Assembly (NCBI RefSeq): GCF_009913435.1
Contig: NZ_CP047895.1
Coordinates: 1,558,501-1,622,500, forward strand
From: Sphingomonas changnyeongensis
GTDB lineage: Bacteria; Pseudomonadota; Alphaproteobacteria; Sphingomonadales; Sphingomonadaceae
Reading direction: 5' to 3'
DNA length: 64,000 nucleotides
In this document: one piece after another, positions 50,532 through 60,385 of the stretch
How positions within the stretch are numbered: position 1 is the first letter of the stretch
Layout: each line of letters opens with the position of its first letter
Made by a program: the position numbers and the translations under genes
Notes under the pieces: generated by a model
The model's input: the letters and a program-made list of their open reading frames with translations, nothing else
Databases searched by the model: none
Told to the model about the DNA's origin: nothing

Positions 50532-52046
50532 ATGGACGGGCGGATCACCTCGATCGTCATTCTGGGCGGGGGCACGGCGGGCTGGATGGCCGCCGCCGCC
50601 CTCAGCCGGCTGGTGCCCCAGCCAACGGCGATCACCCTGATTGAATCCGACCAGATCGGCACGGTCGGGGTGGGCGAGGCGACGATCCCGCCGATCCGCC
50701 AGTTCAACGCCAGCCTCGGCATTGACGAGGACCGGTTCCTGCGCGCGACCGGCGGCAGCTTCAAGCTGGGGATCGTGTTTGACGGCTGGGGGGCGCCCGG
50801 GTCGCGCTACATCCACGCCTTTGGCGCGATCGGGCGCGGGCTGGGCGTGCTGCCCTATCATCATTACTGGCTGCGCCACCGCGCCGAGGGCGGGACGGCG
50901 GGGCTGTGGGACGCATCACCCTGCGCACAGGCCGCCGACGCCAATCGCTTCGCACGGATCGAGGACCGGCCGGGCGCGCCTGCATCGGGCATGGCCTGGG
51001 CGTTTCATTTCGATGCCGCGCTCTATGCCGCGTTTCTGCGCGGCGAGGCCGAGGCACGCGGCGTCGTGCGCGTCGAGGGGCGGGTGGAGGATGTCCGGCG
51101 CGATCCCGAAACCGGCTTCGTCACCGCGCTCGCGCTCGACGGGGACCGGCAGGTCGAGGGACAATTGTTCATCGACTGCACGGGCTTTGCCGCGCTGCTG
51201 ATCGGCCGCGCGCTTGAAACCGCCTTTGACGACTGGTCGCGCTGGCTGCCCTGCGACCGGGCTTTGGCCGTGCCCTGTGCGGCTGCCGGGGCGCTGCTGC
51301 CCTTCACCCGGTCGACCGCACGGGCGGCGGGCTGGCAGTGGCGCATTCCCCTCCAGCACCGCACCGGCAACGGCCTTGTCTATGCCAGCCATGCCATGTC
51401 GGACGATCAGGCGGCGGATATCCTGCTGCGGAGCCTCGATGGCGCTCCGCTCGCCACCCCGCGTCAGCTGCGCTTCAAAGCCGGGCGGCGGCGGCGCGCC
51501 TGGGACCGCAATGTCGTGGCGCTGGGCCTGGCGAGCGGCTTTCTCGAGCCGCTTGAATCGACCAGCATCCATCTGGTCCAGTCGGGCATTGCGCGGCTGG
51601 TCGACCTGTTCCCGCGCCGCGGCTTCGATCCGGCCGACATCGACGCGTATAATCGCGAGACCGCAGCCGAGTGGGAGGCGATCCGCGATTTCCTGATCCT
51701 CCATTATCACGCCAATCAGCGGCCCGAGCCGTTCTGGCGCGACATGGCGGCAATGGCCGTGCCCGACAGCCTGGCCGCGCGGATCGCGCTGTTCCGCGCC
51801 AATGGCCGCATCACCCGCCAGCCGCACGATCTGTTCACCGAGGCGGCGTGGCTGCAGGTGATGATCGGGCAGGGGATCATGCCCGCCGGCTATCATCCCT
51901 TTGCCGACCGGCTGGATGCGGGGCAGCTGGCCGAGTTCATCGCCCTCAACCGCGCCCATGCCGCTCATGTCGCCGCGCAGATGCCGGATCACGCGGCCTT
52001 TATCGCCGCAACCTGCGCGACGACCGTCGGGGCCGAGGCGGCGTGA
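50532..52046 (+). CDS. Flavin-dependent tryptophan-halogenase-like protein 1
   Basis: 504 residues of the PrnA-like flavoprotein family. The FAD-binding LGGGTAGWM is at 11-19, the second conserved GVGEATIPP at 46-54, the lysine that delivers hypohalous acid in known enzymes is present (Lys78 in SFKLGI), and the W-x-W-x-I-P signature appears as GWQWRIP near 267. The catalytic-region Glu is in FLEPLESTSIHL. By motif it could be a working halogenase, but its place between a TonB receptor and alpha-amylase genes gives no tryptophan context. It starts 19 bp after the receptor stop, and its own stop overlaps the amylase GTG by 4 nt. Confidence 0.87.
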   Translation: MDGRITSIVILGGGTAGWMAAAALSRLVPQPTAITLIESDQIGTVGVGEATIPPIRQFNASLGIDEDRFLRATGGSFKLGIVFDGWGAPGSRYIHAFGAIGRGLGVLPYHHYWLRHRAEGGTAGLWDASPCAQAADANRFARIEDRPGAPASGMAWAFHFDAALYAAFLRGEAEARGVVRVEGRVEDVRRDPETGFVTALALDGDRQVEGQLFIDCTGFAALLIGRALETAFDDWSRWLPCDRALAVPCAAAGALLPFTRSTARAAGWQWRIPLQHRTGNGLVYASHAMSDDQAADILLRSLDGAPLATPRQLRFKAGRRRRAWDRNVVALGLASGFLEPLESTSIHLVQSGIARLVDLFPRRGFDPADIDAYNRETAAEWEAIRDFLILHYHANQRPEPFWRDMAAMAVPDSLAARIALFRANGRITRQPHDLFTEAAWLQVMIGQGIMPAGYHPFADRLDAGQLAEFIALNRAHAAHVAAQMPDHAAFIAATCATTVGAEAA

Positions 52047-53859
52047 GGGCGCTCAGACACCTGCTCGCGGCGCTCGCGCTGCTCGGGTCCGGCGCGGGGG
52101 CGGCGGACACCGATCCGCTCGCCCGGCTGCGCGCGCGCCCGCCCGGGGATGAGCTGATCTATTTCCTGCTGCCCGACCGGTTCGAAAACGGCGATCCCGC
52201 CAATGACCGGGGCGGCCTGTCCGGCCCGCGCGAGGTCACGGGGTTCGATCCCGCGCACAAGGGCTTTTTCCATGGCGGCGATCTGCGCGGCCTGATGGCG
52301 CGGCTCGATTATATCGAGGGGCTGGGCGCGACGGCGATCTGGCTCGGCCCGATCTTCCGCAACAAGCCGGTGCAGGGGCCAAAGGGCGGCGAGAGCGCGG
52401 GCTATCACGGCTATTGGGTGACCGATTTCACCACCGTCGATCCGCATTTCGGCACCGAGGCGGAGTTTCGGGCGCTGGTCGACGCCGCCCACCGCCGCGG
52501 AATCAAGGTCTATATGGACATCATCGCCAATCACACGGCCGATGTCATCCTGTACCGCGAATGCGCGCCCTGCGCCTATCGGTCGCGCGCCGATTATCCC
52601 TATCAGGCGAAGGGCGGGCTGTCCGGCCTGGCGATCAATCCGGGCTTTGCCGGCGATCATGTCCGCAGCCCCGAAAACTTCGCCCGGCTGACCGATCCCG
52701 GCTATGCCTATACCCCCTATGTCCCGGCGGGCGAGGAACGGGTGAAGGTGCCCGGCTGGCTGAACGACCCGCTGCTTTATCACAATCGCGGCAACTCGAC
52801 CTTTCAGGGCGAAAGTTCGACGATGGGCGATTTTGCCGGCCTTGACGATCTGATGACCGAGCATCCGCGCGTCGTCGCCGGGATGATCGAGATCTATGGC
52901 AGCTGGATCGACCGGTTCGGGATTGACGGATTCCGGATCGATACCGCCCAGCATGTGAACCCCGAATTCTGGGCGGCGTTCGTGCCGGCGATGCGCGCGC
53001 GGGCGGCGGCGCGCGGCATCCCCAACTTCCATATTTTCGGCGAAATCGCCTTTGGCGAGGTCGATCCCGGGCGCAGCGCGCGCCACACCCGGGTCGACGG
53101 TCTGCCGTCGGTGCTCGATTTCGCCTTCCAGGCGGCGATTACCGAAACCGTGGCAGAGGGCGGCCGACGGCGCGGCTGGCGCGGCTGTTCTTCGGCGATC
53201 CGCTCTATGAAGGCGGCGCGGCGGCGGCGCTCGCCCTGCCGACCTTTCTTGGCAATCACGATATCGGCCGGTTCGGCTGGTTCGTCGCGCGCGCCAATCC
53301 GGGCGCGACCCCGGACGAGCTCTACCGCCGCACCCTGCTTGCCCACCGGATGCTGCTCACGCTGCGCGGTGTGCCGACCATCTATGCCGGCGACGAACAG
53401 GGCTATGTCGGCACCGGCGGCGATCAGGATGCGCGCGCCGCCATGTTCCCCACCCGGGTCGCCGCCCACGCGCGCGAGCCACGGCTGGGCACCGACCGGC
53501 TGGTCGGGGATGGCGGCTTCGATCCCGGCCATCCGCTCTACCGCGAGATTGCCGCGCTCGCCCGGCTGCGCGCCGCGCATCCGGCACTCCGTCGCGGCGC
53601 GCAGCGGCTGCGCCATGCCGGGGACGACGGCCCCGGCCTGTTCGCCGTCTCCCGCTTCGATCCGGACTCGGGGCGCGAATATGTGCTCGCGTTCAACACC
53701 TCCACCCGCCCGCTGACCGCGGCGGTCGAGGTCGACACCCGGTCCGCCCGTTTCACCCCGCTGCTTGGCGACTGTCCGGCGGCCGCCGCGCGGCCCGGCA
53801 GCATCCTGCTCACCATCGCGCCGCTCGGATCGGTGATCTGCGCGGCAGAGGCCACCTGA
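52043..53859 (+). CDS. Secreted alpha-amylase, GH13 (frameshifted here)
   Basis: GTG at 52043 opens a short signal peptide (ending GAGAAD). The GH13 barrel has region I DIIANHTAD near 160, region II with nucleophile Asp in GFRIDTAQH near 296, region III acid Glu in IFGEIAFG near 332 and region IV FLGNHD near 403. The frame breaks after ITETVAEG; one added G in the run 53158-53160 restores TARLARLFFGDPLYEGG and a 605-residue protein. It would cut starch or maltodextrin in the periplasm. The stop shares one base with the next ATG (TGATG), so the genes are coupled. Confidence 0.88.
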
Positions 53860-55466
53860 TGTCGACATCCCCCATCATCATCCCCGTGACCGGCCAGCCC
53901 TGGTGGCGCGGCGCAACCATCTACCAGATCTATCCGCGCAGCTTTGCGGACTCGAACGGCGACGGGATCGGCGATCTGCCGGGCATCACCGCGCGGCTCG
54001 ATCATGTCGCAAGGCTGGGTGTCGACGCGATCTGGCTGTCGCCCTTCTTCCGCTCGCCGATGCGCGATTTCGGCTATGACGTCGCGGATTACTGCGATGT
54101 CGATCCGATTTTCGGCACGCTTGCCGATTTCGACGCGCTTGTCGCCCGCGCGCACCGGCTGGGCCTCAAGGTCATTATCGACCAGGTCTATTCGCATACC
54201 TCCGACCAGCATCCCTGGTTCGCCGACAGCCGGTCGGGGCGCGGGGCCGACAAGGCCGACTGGTATGTCTGGGCCGATCCCCGGCCCGACGGCACGCCGC
54301 CGTCCAACTGGCAGTCGGTGTTCGGCGGCCCGGCCTGGACCTGGGATGCGCGGCGCGGGCAATATTATCTGCACAACTTTCTCTCGTCGCAGCCCGATCT
54401 CAACTGCCACAATCCCGAAGTGCAGGCGGCGCTGCTCGGTGTCGCACGGTTCTGGCTCGACCGCGGCGTCGACGGCTTCCGGCTCGATGCGCTCAACTTC
54501 ACGATGCACGACCCGGCGCTGACCGACAATCCGCCCGCGCCCGACAGCGGCCGGCCGCGCACCCGGCCGTTCGATTTCCAGCAGCATCGCCACAATCAGA
54601 GCCATGCCGACATCCCGGCCTTTATCGAGCGGCTGCGCGCGGCGGTCGACGACTATCCGGACCGGTTCACCGTCGCCGAAGTGGGCGGCGCCGATCCCGA
54701 TCCCGAGATGAAGGCGTTCACCGCCGGCGACCGGCGGCTGAACTCTGCCTACAGCTTCGATTTTCTCTATGCCGACCGGCTGACCCCCGCGCTGGTTGCG
54801 GACGCGGTCACGCGCTGGCCGGACGCGCCGGGGCTGGGCTGGCCGAGCTGGGCCTTTTCCAACCATGACGCGCCGCGCTGCGTCTCGCGCTGGGTCGCGC
54901 CCGAGGGGCGGGACGGTTTTGCCCGCATGGCGCTGCTGCTGCTGATGTCCCTGCGCGGCAACCCGATCCTGTATCAGGGCGAGGAACTGGGCCTGACCCA
55001 GGTCGAAATCGGCTTTGCCGATCTGCGCGACCCTGAAGCGATCGCAAACTGGCCGCTGACGCTGTCGCGCGACGGGGCGCGCACGCCGATGCCCTGGGCG
55101 GCGGAGCAACCGGGGCTTGGCTTTTCGACCGCGCGGCCCTGGCTGCCGCTGGGGCCGGATCATGCGCCGCTTGCCGTTGACCGGCAGGATGCCGATCCGG
55201 GCTCACTCCTCAACCTTGCGCGGCGGCTGATCCGGTTCCGTGCCGCCCAGCCGGCGCTGCGCTGGGGCGATCTGGAGGTGCTGCGCGCCGATGAGCGGGT
55301 GCTCGTCATCGCCCGCCGGCATGGCAATGCCCGGCTGACCTGCCTGTTCAACCTGAGCGGCGATCCGGTGCTGGTCGAGACGCCGCCCGGACCGGTGCTG
55401 ATCGGCGTCGGCGATGCCGCCCCCGGTCGACTTGGCGCTTATGCGGCGATGGTGATCGGCGGATGA
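53859..55466 (+). CDS. Alpha-glucosidase, GH13 (oligo-1,6-glucosidase type)
   Basis: A 535-residue GH13 enzyme without a clear signal peptide, so probably cytosolic. It starts with WWRGATIYQIYPRSFADSNG, typical of subfamilies 17/23/31. Region I is DQVYSHTS near 108, region II GFRLDALNF near 206 (Asp nucleophile), Glu in TVAEVGG near 273, and region IV FSNHDAPR near 334. It releases glucose from the non-reducing ends of maltose and isomaltose-type oligosaccharides. It overlaps the GH97 gene by 4 nt. Confidence 0.94.
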   Translation: MSTSPIIIPVTGQPWWRGATIYQIYPRSFADSNGDGIGDLPGITARLDHVARLGVDAIWLSPFFRSPMRDFGYDVADYCDVDPIFGTLADFDALVARAHRLGLKVIIDQVYSHTSDQHPWFADSRSGRGADKADWYVWADPRPDGTPPSNWQSVFGGPAWTWDARRGQYYLHNFLSSQPDLNCHNPEVQAALLGVARFWLDRGVDGFRLDALNFTMHDPALTDNPPAPDSGRPRTRPFDFQQHRHNQSHADIPAFIERLRAAVDDYPDRFTVAEVGGADPDPEMKAFTAGDRRLNSAYSFDFLYADRLTPALVADAVTRWPDAPGLGWPSWAFSNHDAPRCVSRWVAPEGRDGFARMALLLLMSLRGNPILYQGEELGLTQVEIGFADLRDPEAIANWPLTLSRDGARTPMPWAAEQPGLGFSTARPWLPLGPDHAPLAVDRQDADPGSLLNLARRLIRFRAAQPALRWGDLEVLRADERVLVIARRHGNARLTCLFNLSGDPVLVETPPGPVLIGVGDAAPGRLGAYAAMVIGG

Positions 55467-57507
55467 GCGCGCGTCCGATGCTGCGCCGGCTGCTGGCGGC
55501 GATGCTGCTGGCCGCCGCGCCGACCGCGCTAGCGGCCGCGCCGCTCAGCGTCACCTCGCCCGACGGGCGCATCGAGGTGGTGGTCGACACCGACAATGAA
55601 GGGCGGGCGAGCTATGCCGTCCGCCGCGGCGGGGCGGCGATCATCGCGCCCTCGCGCCTGGGCTTCCTGTTTTCCGATCAGCGCAAGTTCGAGCGCGGAC
55701 TGGTGCTGGCCGAGGCCGGGCGCACGACCCGCGACGAAAGCTGGCAGCAGCCCTGGGGCGAATGGCGGGTGATCCGCAGCCATCATAACGAGTTGCGCGT
55801 GCGGATGCGCGAGGCGGCGGCACCCGGCCGCACGATCGATCTGGTGATCCGCGTGCAGGATGACGGGCTGGGCCTGCGCTATGAAATGCCCGAGCAGCCG
55901 GGCGCCGGCGAAACCCGCATCGCCGAGGAACTGACCGAGTTCAACTTCGCCCAGCCCGGTACCGCCTGGTGGAAGCCGGCCTTTTTGTGGAACCGCGAGG
56001 AATATCTTTACGAACGCACGCCGCTGGATGCGGTCGGCACGGCGGCGACGCCGCTGACGGTGCGGCTGGCCGATGGCACCCATGTCGCGCTGCACGAGGC
56101 GGCGCTGGTCGATTATGCCGGCATGGCGGTGATGCGCACCGGTGGCACCGGGTTCAGGGCGGTGCTGACGCCGGCGGCGGAAGGGGCGAAGGTGGTGCGC
56201 ACCGGCCCCTGGGCGACGCCGTGGCGGACGCTGATCATCGCCGATGATGCGCCCGGCCTGTATATGAGCCATTTGATGCTCAACCTGAACGCGCCCGCGC
56301 GCATCGCCGACATCGGCTGGATCCGGCCGGGCAAGTTCGTCGGCGTGTGGTGGAACATGATCAAGGGCGAATGGAGCTGGGCGCGCGGGCCGCGCCACGG
56401 GGCCGCCACCGCCAATGTCCGCCGCTATATCGATTTCGCCGCCGACAACGGGTTTGACGGCGTGCTGGTCGAAGGCTGGAACATCGGCTGGGACGGCGAC
56501 TGGTTCGGCAACGGCAATGCGATGGATTTCACCCGCGCGACCGAGGATTTCGATCTGGCGGCGATGGCCGCCCATGCGCGGCGGCGCGGCGTGCGCCTGA
56601 TCGGCCATCACGAGACCGGCGGCGCGGTCAGCCATTATGAAGACCAGCTCGACCGCGCCTTCGCCTTTGCCGCGCGGCACGGCGAGGCGGTGGTCAAGAC
56701 CGGCTATGTCACCGATGCCGGGCAGATCGAACGCCGGATGCCGGACGGTCGCGTGCTGCGCGAATGGCATGAGGGCCAGTGGATGGTCGGCCACCATCTG
56801 CGCGTGCTCGAGACGGCGGCGCGCCACCGGGTGGCGATCGACGCGCACGAACCGGTCAAGGGCACGGGCCTGCACCGCACCTATCCCAACTGGCTGGCGC
56901 GCGAGGGATCGCGCGGGATGGAGTATAACGCCTGGGGCGGCAAGAACCCGCCGGGGCATGAGGCCGCGCTGGTGTTCACCCGGATGCTCGAAGGGCCGAT
57001 GGACTTCACGCCGGGCATTGTCAGCCTGACCGGGCAGGATGGCAGCGCCATCATGTCGACGCTCGCCAAGCAGCTGGCGCTCTACATCGTCCTTTATTCG
57101 CCGTTGCAGATGGTGGCCGACACGCCCGAGGCCTATGCGCGCGCGCCCGCCGCGCTCGCCTTCATCCGCGCGGTGCCGACCGACTGGGAGGAAACGCGCG
57201 TCCTGTCGGGCGCGGTCGGCGAGCATGTGACGATCGCCCGCCGGGCGCGGGCGGGGATGACTGGGTGCTGGGCGCGGTGACCGACGCCACCGCGCGGACG
57301 GTGCCCGTCGCGCTCGACTTTCTCGAGCATGGGCGCGGTTACGAGGCGGTGATCCACCGCGACGCGCCCGACGCCAGCGCGACTGCGGCGGACAGCCGCC
57401 ACCGGATGATCGTCGAAACCCGCACCGTCAGGCGCGGTGACACGCTGGCGATCCCGATGGCACCGGGCGGCGGCTATGCGGTGCTGATCCGGGCCGCCCG
57501 GCGATGA
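55463..57507 (+). CDS. GH97 alpha-glucosidase, SusB-like (frameshifted near the end)
   Basis: A signal peptide (ending ALAAAP) precedes an N-terminal beta-supersandwich and a TIM-barrel domain with GWIRPGKFVGVWWNM, LVEGWNIGWDGDW, the Glu-containing GHHETGGAVSHYE near 375-387 and DAHEPVKGTGLHRTYPNW near 455. These are GH97 landmarks; SusB of Bacteroides is a calcium-dependent inverting alpha-glucosidase. The last 80 residues are out of frame; one added G in the run 57253-57256 gives DDWVLGAVTDATART and 681 residues. Overlaps of 4 nt on both sides tie it to the operon. Confidence 0.9.
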
Positions 57508-59080
57508 CCGCTGCCGGGCCGATGGCAGGGCCGGGGGGCAGCGCCGTCCCGCCGGGCCTGCGTATCGTCGTGCTGGGGGCGGCACCGCGGGCTGGATGGC
57601 CGCCTGTCTGATCGCCCGCCGCTGGCGCGGGGCGGTGGTGACCGTGGTCGAGGATCCGGACATCGGCATCATCGGGGTCGGGGAGGGATCGACCCCCCAG
57701 CTCAAGGCTCTGTTCGACACGCTGGGCATTGCCGAGGCCGACTGGATGCCGCGCTGCCAGGCGACGTTCAAGCATGGCATCCGGTTTGACGGCTGGTCCG
57801 ACCGGCCGGGCCATGCCAGCTATTTCCACCCCTTTGCCGGGCCGCTCGACATGCACAGCGCGCCCTTGTTCTTCGACCTGTGCCACGCCCGTCAACAGGG
57901 GGTTGACGTTCCGGCCCATCCCGATCGCTTCTTCCTGTCGGCCCTGTTGGCCGCCGGACGCAAGGCACCGCATCCGGACGAAAGCTTCCCGTTCGATCCG
58001 GGCTATGGCTATCATTTCGATTCCGCGCTGATCGGCCGGGTGCTCGCCGAACATGCGGGCCGGCGGCTGGGCGTCCGGCATGTCGCCCGCAATGTCCGTG
58101 GCGCCGAGATCGAGGATGGGCGCATCGCCCGGCTGGTGCTGGCCGATGATGAACCGCTGGCCGGCGATCTGTTCATCGATGCCAGCGGCTTTCGCGCGCT
58201 TTTGGCCGGCGATGCGCTTGGGGTCCCGTTCCTGTCCTTTGCCGACACGCTGTTCAACGACCGCGCGGTCGTGCTGCCGGGCCCGGTCGCGCCCGACGGC
58301 CCGGACGCGCAGACCCGCGCGACCGCCCTGTCCGCCGGCTGGGCCTGGGCGATCCCGCTCCAGCACCGCACCGGCCATGGCTATGTCTATGCGTCGCGCT
58401 ATCTCGACGGGGCAGCGGCTGAGGCGGAACTGCGCGCGCATCTGCGGCTGGACGGCGGCGATGCGCCGCCCGCGCGGCACCTGACGATGCGGGTTGGCCG
58501 GCTGGCTGAAAGCTGGGCGGCAAACTGTCTCGCGATCGGGCTGGCCCAGGGCTTTGTCGAACCGCTGGAGGCGACGGCGCTGCACATCGTCCAGGCGACG
58601 GTCGAAGGCTTCATCCAGGCGTTCGAGGCCGGGGGCTTCACGCCGCGCCACCGCGACGCGTTCAACCGCCGCATCGCCGCGCGCATCGACGGCATCCGCG
58701 ATTACATCGTCTGCCATTACCGGATGAACGGCCGGCGGGACACGCCCTATTGGCGCGACGCGGCGGCGCTGACCGGCCTGTCGGACAGTCTTGAAACGGT
58801 GCTTGCCGCCTGGACGGCGGGGGAGGATCTGGGGGCGGTGATCGACGGGCTGGGCATTGGCGGCATCTATGCGCCCATGTCATGGTATTGCCTGCTGGCC
58901 GGCTATGGTGCCTTTGCCGGACCGGCGCGGGCGGCACCGCCGCCGGGGCTGGCCGCGCGGCTCGACCGCGTCGATGATTTCCTGCGCCGCGCGGCGCGCA
59001 ACTTTGGCGGCCAGAAGGCATGGCTGGCGCAGACGGCCGCGGCGGCCGGGAAGGACGGGGTATGGCGGGCGCAGCGATGA
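57504..59080 (+). CDS. Flavin-dependent tryptophan-halogenase-like protein 2 (frameshifted at the start)
   Basis: ATG at 57504 overlaps the GH97 stop (ATGA). One added G in the run 57575-57579 joins RIVVLG to GGTAGWM and gives 525 residues. FAD-binding GGGTAGWM is at about 25-32, GVGEGSTPQ at 58-66, the candidate catalytic Lys in ATFKHGI is Lys90, and the W-x-W-x-I-P signature is GWAWAIP near 279. It is a paralogue of, but clearly different from, halogenase-like protein 1. Two such genes in one sugar operon point to a role with glycans or receptor-linked small aromatics rather than in a classical antibiotic pathway. Confidence 0.86.
57891..57907. promoter_or_regulatory. GTCAA-N7-TTGAC palindrome inside halogenase-like gene 2
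   Basis: GTCAA (57891-57895), 7 bp, TTGAC (57903-57907), extended by C and G on the outside. It forces the codons CAA and GTT, which are unusual for these genes. It matches the dispersed palindrome seen at 842, 6700 and 15092. Confidence 0.3.
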
Positions 59081-60385
59081 CGGCACAGGCGGCATCGGGC
59101 AGCCCCCCGCACGCGGACGGCGTGGACGCGCCGGACCTGCGGCTGTTCGTGTTCGCGCTGTTCTTCATCTTTGGCGGGATCACCAGCCTGAACGACGTTC
59201 TGATCCCCAAGCTCAAGGAACTGTTCACGCTCAGCTATGCCGAGGCGATGCTCGTCCAGTCGGCGTTTTTCGCCGCCTATTTCGTCGTGTCGCTGCCGGC
59301 TGCCGCGCTGGTCCGCCGCATCGGCTATCTGCGCGCGGCAGCGCTCGGGCTGGTGACGATGATGGCTGGCTGCCTGTTGTTCATCCCGGCTTCGCTGTCG
59401 GGGCGCTTCGCGCTGTTCCTTGCTGCGCTGTTCGTGCTCGCCAGCGGGATCACCACCGTGCAGGTGGTCGCCAACCCGCTGATCTCGCTGCTCGGCCCTG
59501 CGCGCTCGACCCCCAGCCGGCTGACCTTCGCGCAGGCGTTCAACGCGCTGGGCACGACCGTCTTTCCGCTGCTGGGCGCGTCGCTGATCCTCGGATCGCT
59601 TGCGACCGTCGATCCCGCCGGACTGGCCGGGGATGCGCTCACCGCCTATCGCGCTGCCGAGACGCAGATCATCGTGCGCACCTATCTGGCGCTGGCGGCC
59701 GGCATCCTGGTCGTCGCGCTGCTCGTCTGGCGGCGGCGGGACCGGCTGGCGGGGGATGGCGCTGACGGCCCGGCCATGTCGGGGACGGGCGCGCCGGCAC
59801 AGACGGGCAGGATGCCGGCGGGGATCGATCTGCTCGCCCGGCCGCGCTTCGGCTTCGGTGCCATGTCGATCTTTCTTTATGTGGGGCAGAGGTCGCGATC
59901 GGATCGTTGATCGTCAACTATCTGATGCAGGGCGATGTTCTGGGGCTTGGCGAACGCGCAGCGGGCCAGCACGTGCCGCTTTACTGGGCGGTGCGCTGCT
60001 TGGCCGGTTCGTCGGCGCGGCGCTGATGCGCCGGATCGCCCCCGGGCGGATGCTGACGGGCGTGGCCGCGGGGGCGATAGCGCTGCTGCTGGTGTCGGCG
60101 GTCGCGGGCGGGGCGATTTCGGGCTATGCACTGCTTGCGATCGGCCTGTGCAACGCGGTCATGTTTCCGACCATCTTCAGCCTTGCCTGTGACGGGCTGG
60201 GGCCGCGCGCCGCCGATGGGTCGGGCATCATCTGCGTCGCGATCGTCGGCGGCGCGCTGATCCCGCCGCTGACCGGCCATGTCGCCGATCTGGCCGGGCT
60301 GCGTGCGGCGCTGGCGGTGCCGGCTCTCTGCTATGCCGTCATCGCCGGGTTCGGCCTGTTCGCCCGCCGGGCCACGCGCCGATGA
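59077..60385 (+). CDS. FHS-family MFS sugar permease (two frameshifts here)
   Basis: ATG at 59077 overlaps the preceding stop (ATGA). The N-terminal FALFFIFGGITSLNDVLIPKLKELF region (about 19-43) and VQVVANPLISLLGP are typical of the FucP/GluP permeases that import fucose, glucose or galactose with protons. Single missing G residues in the runs 59883-59886 and 59986-59988 break the frame; restored, the protein has 436 residues and 12 helices and ends at 60385. It probably takes up the glucose released by the periplasmic glucosidases. Confidence 0.86.

Noticed and set aside
47531..50764. Very long open frame on the minus strand opposite the TonB receptor (over 1000 codons)
   Set aside because: It is a by-product of GC-rich codon use in the receptor gene. 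The translation is Arg/Gln/His-rich without any family motif, while the opposite strand has a perfect receptor.
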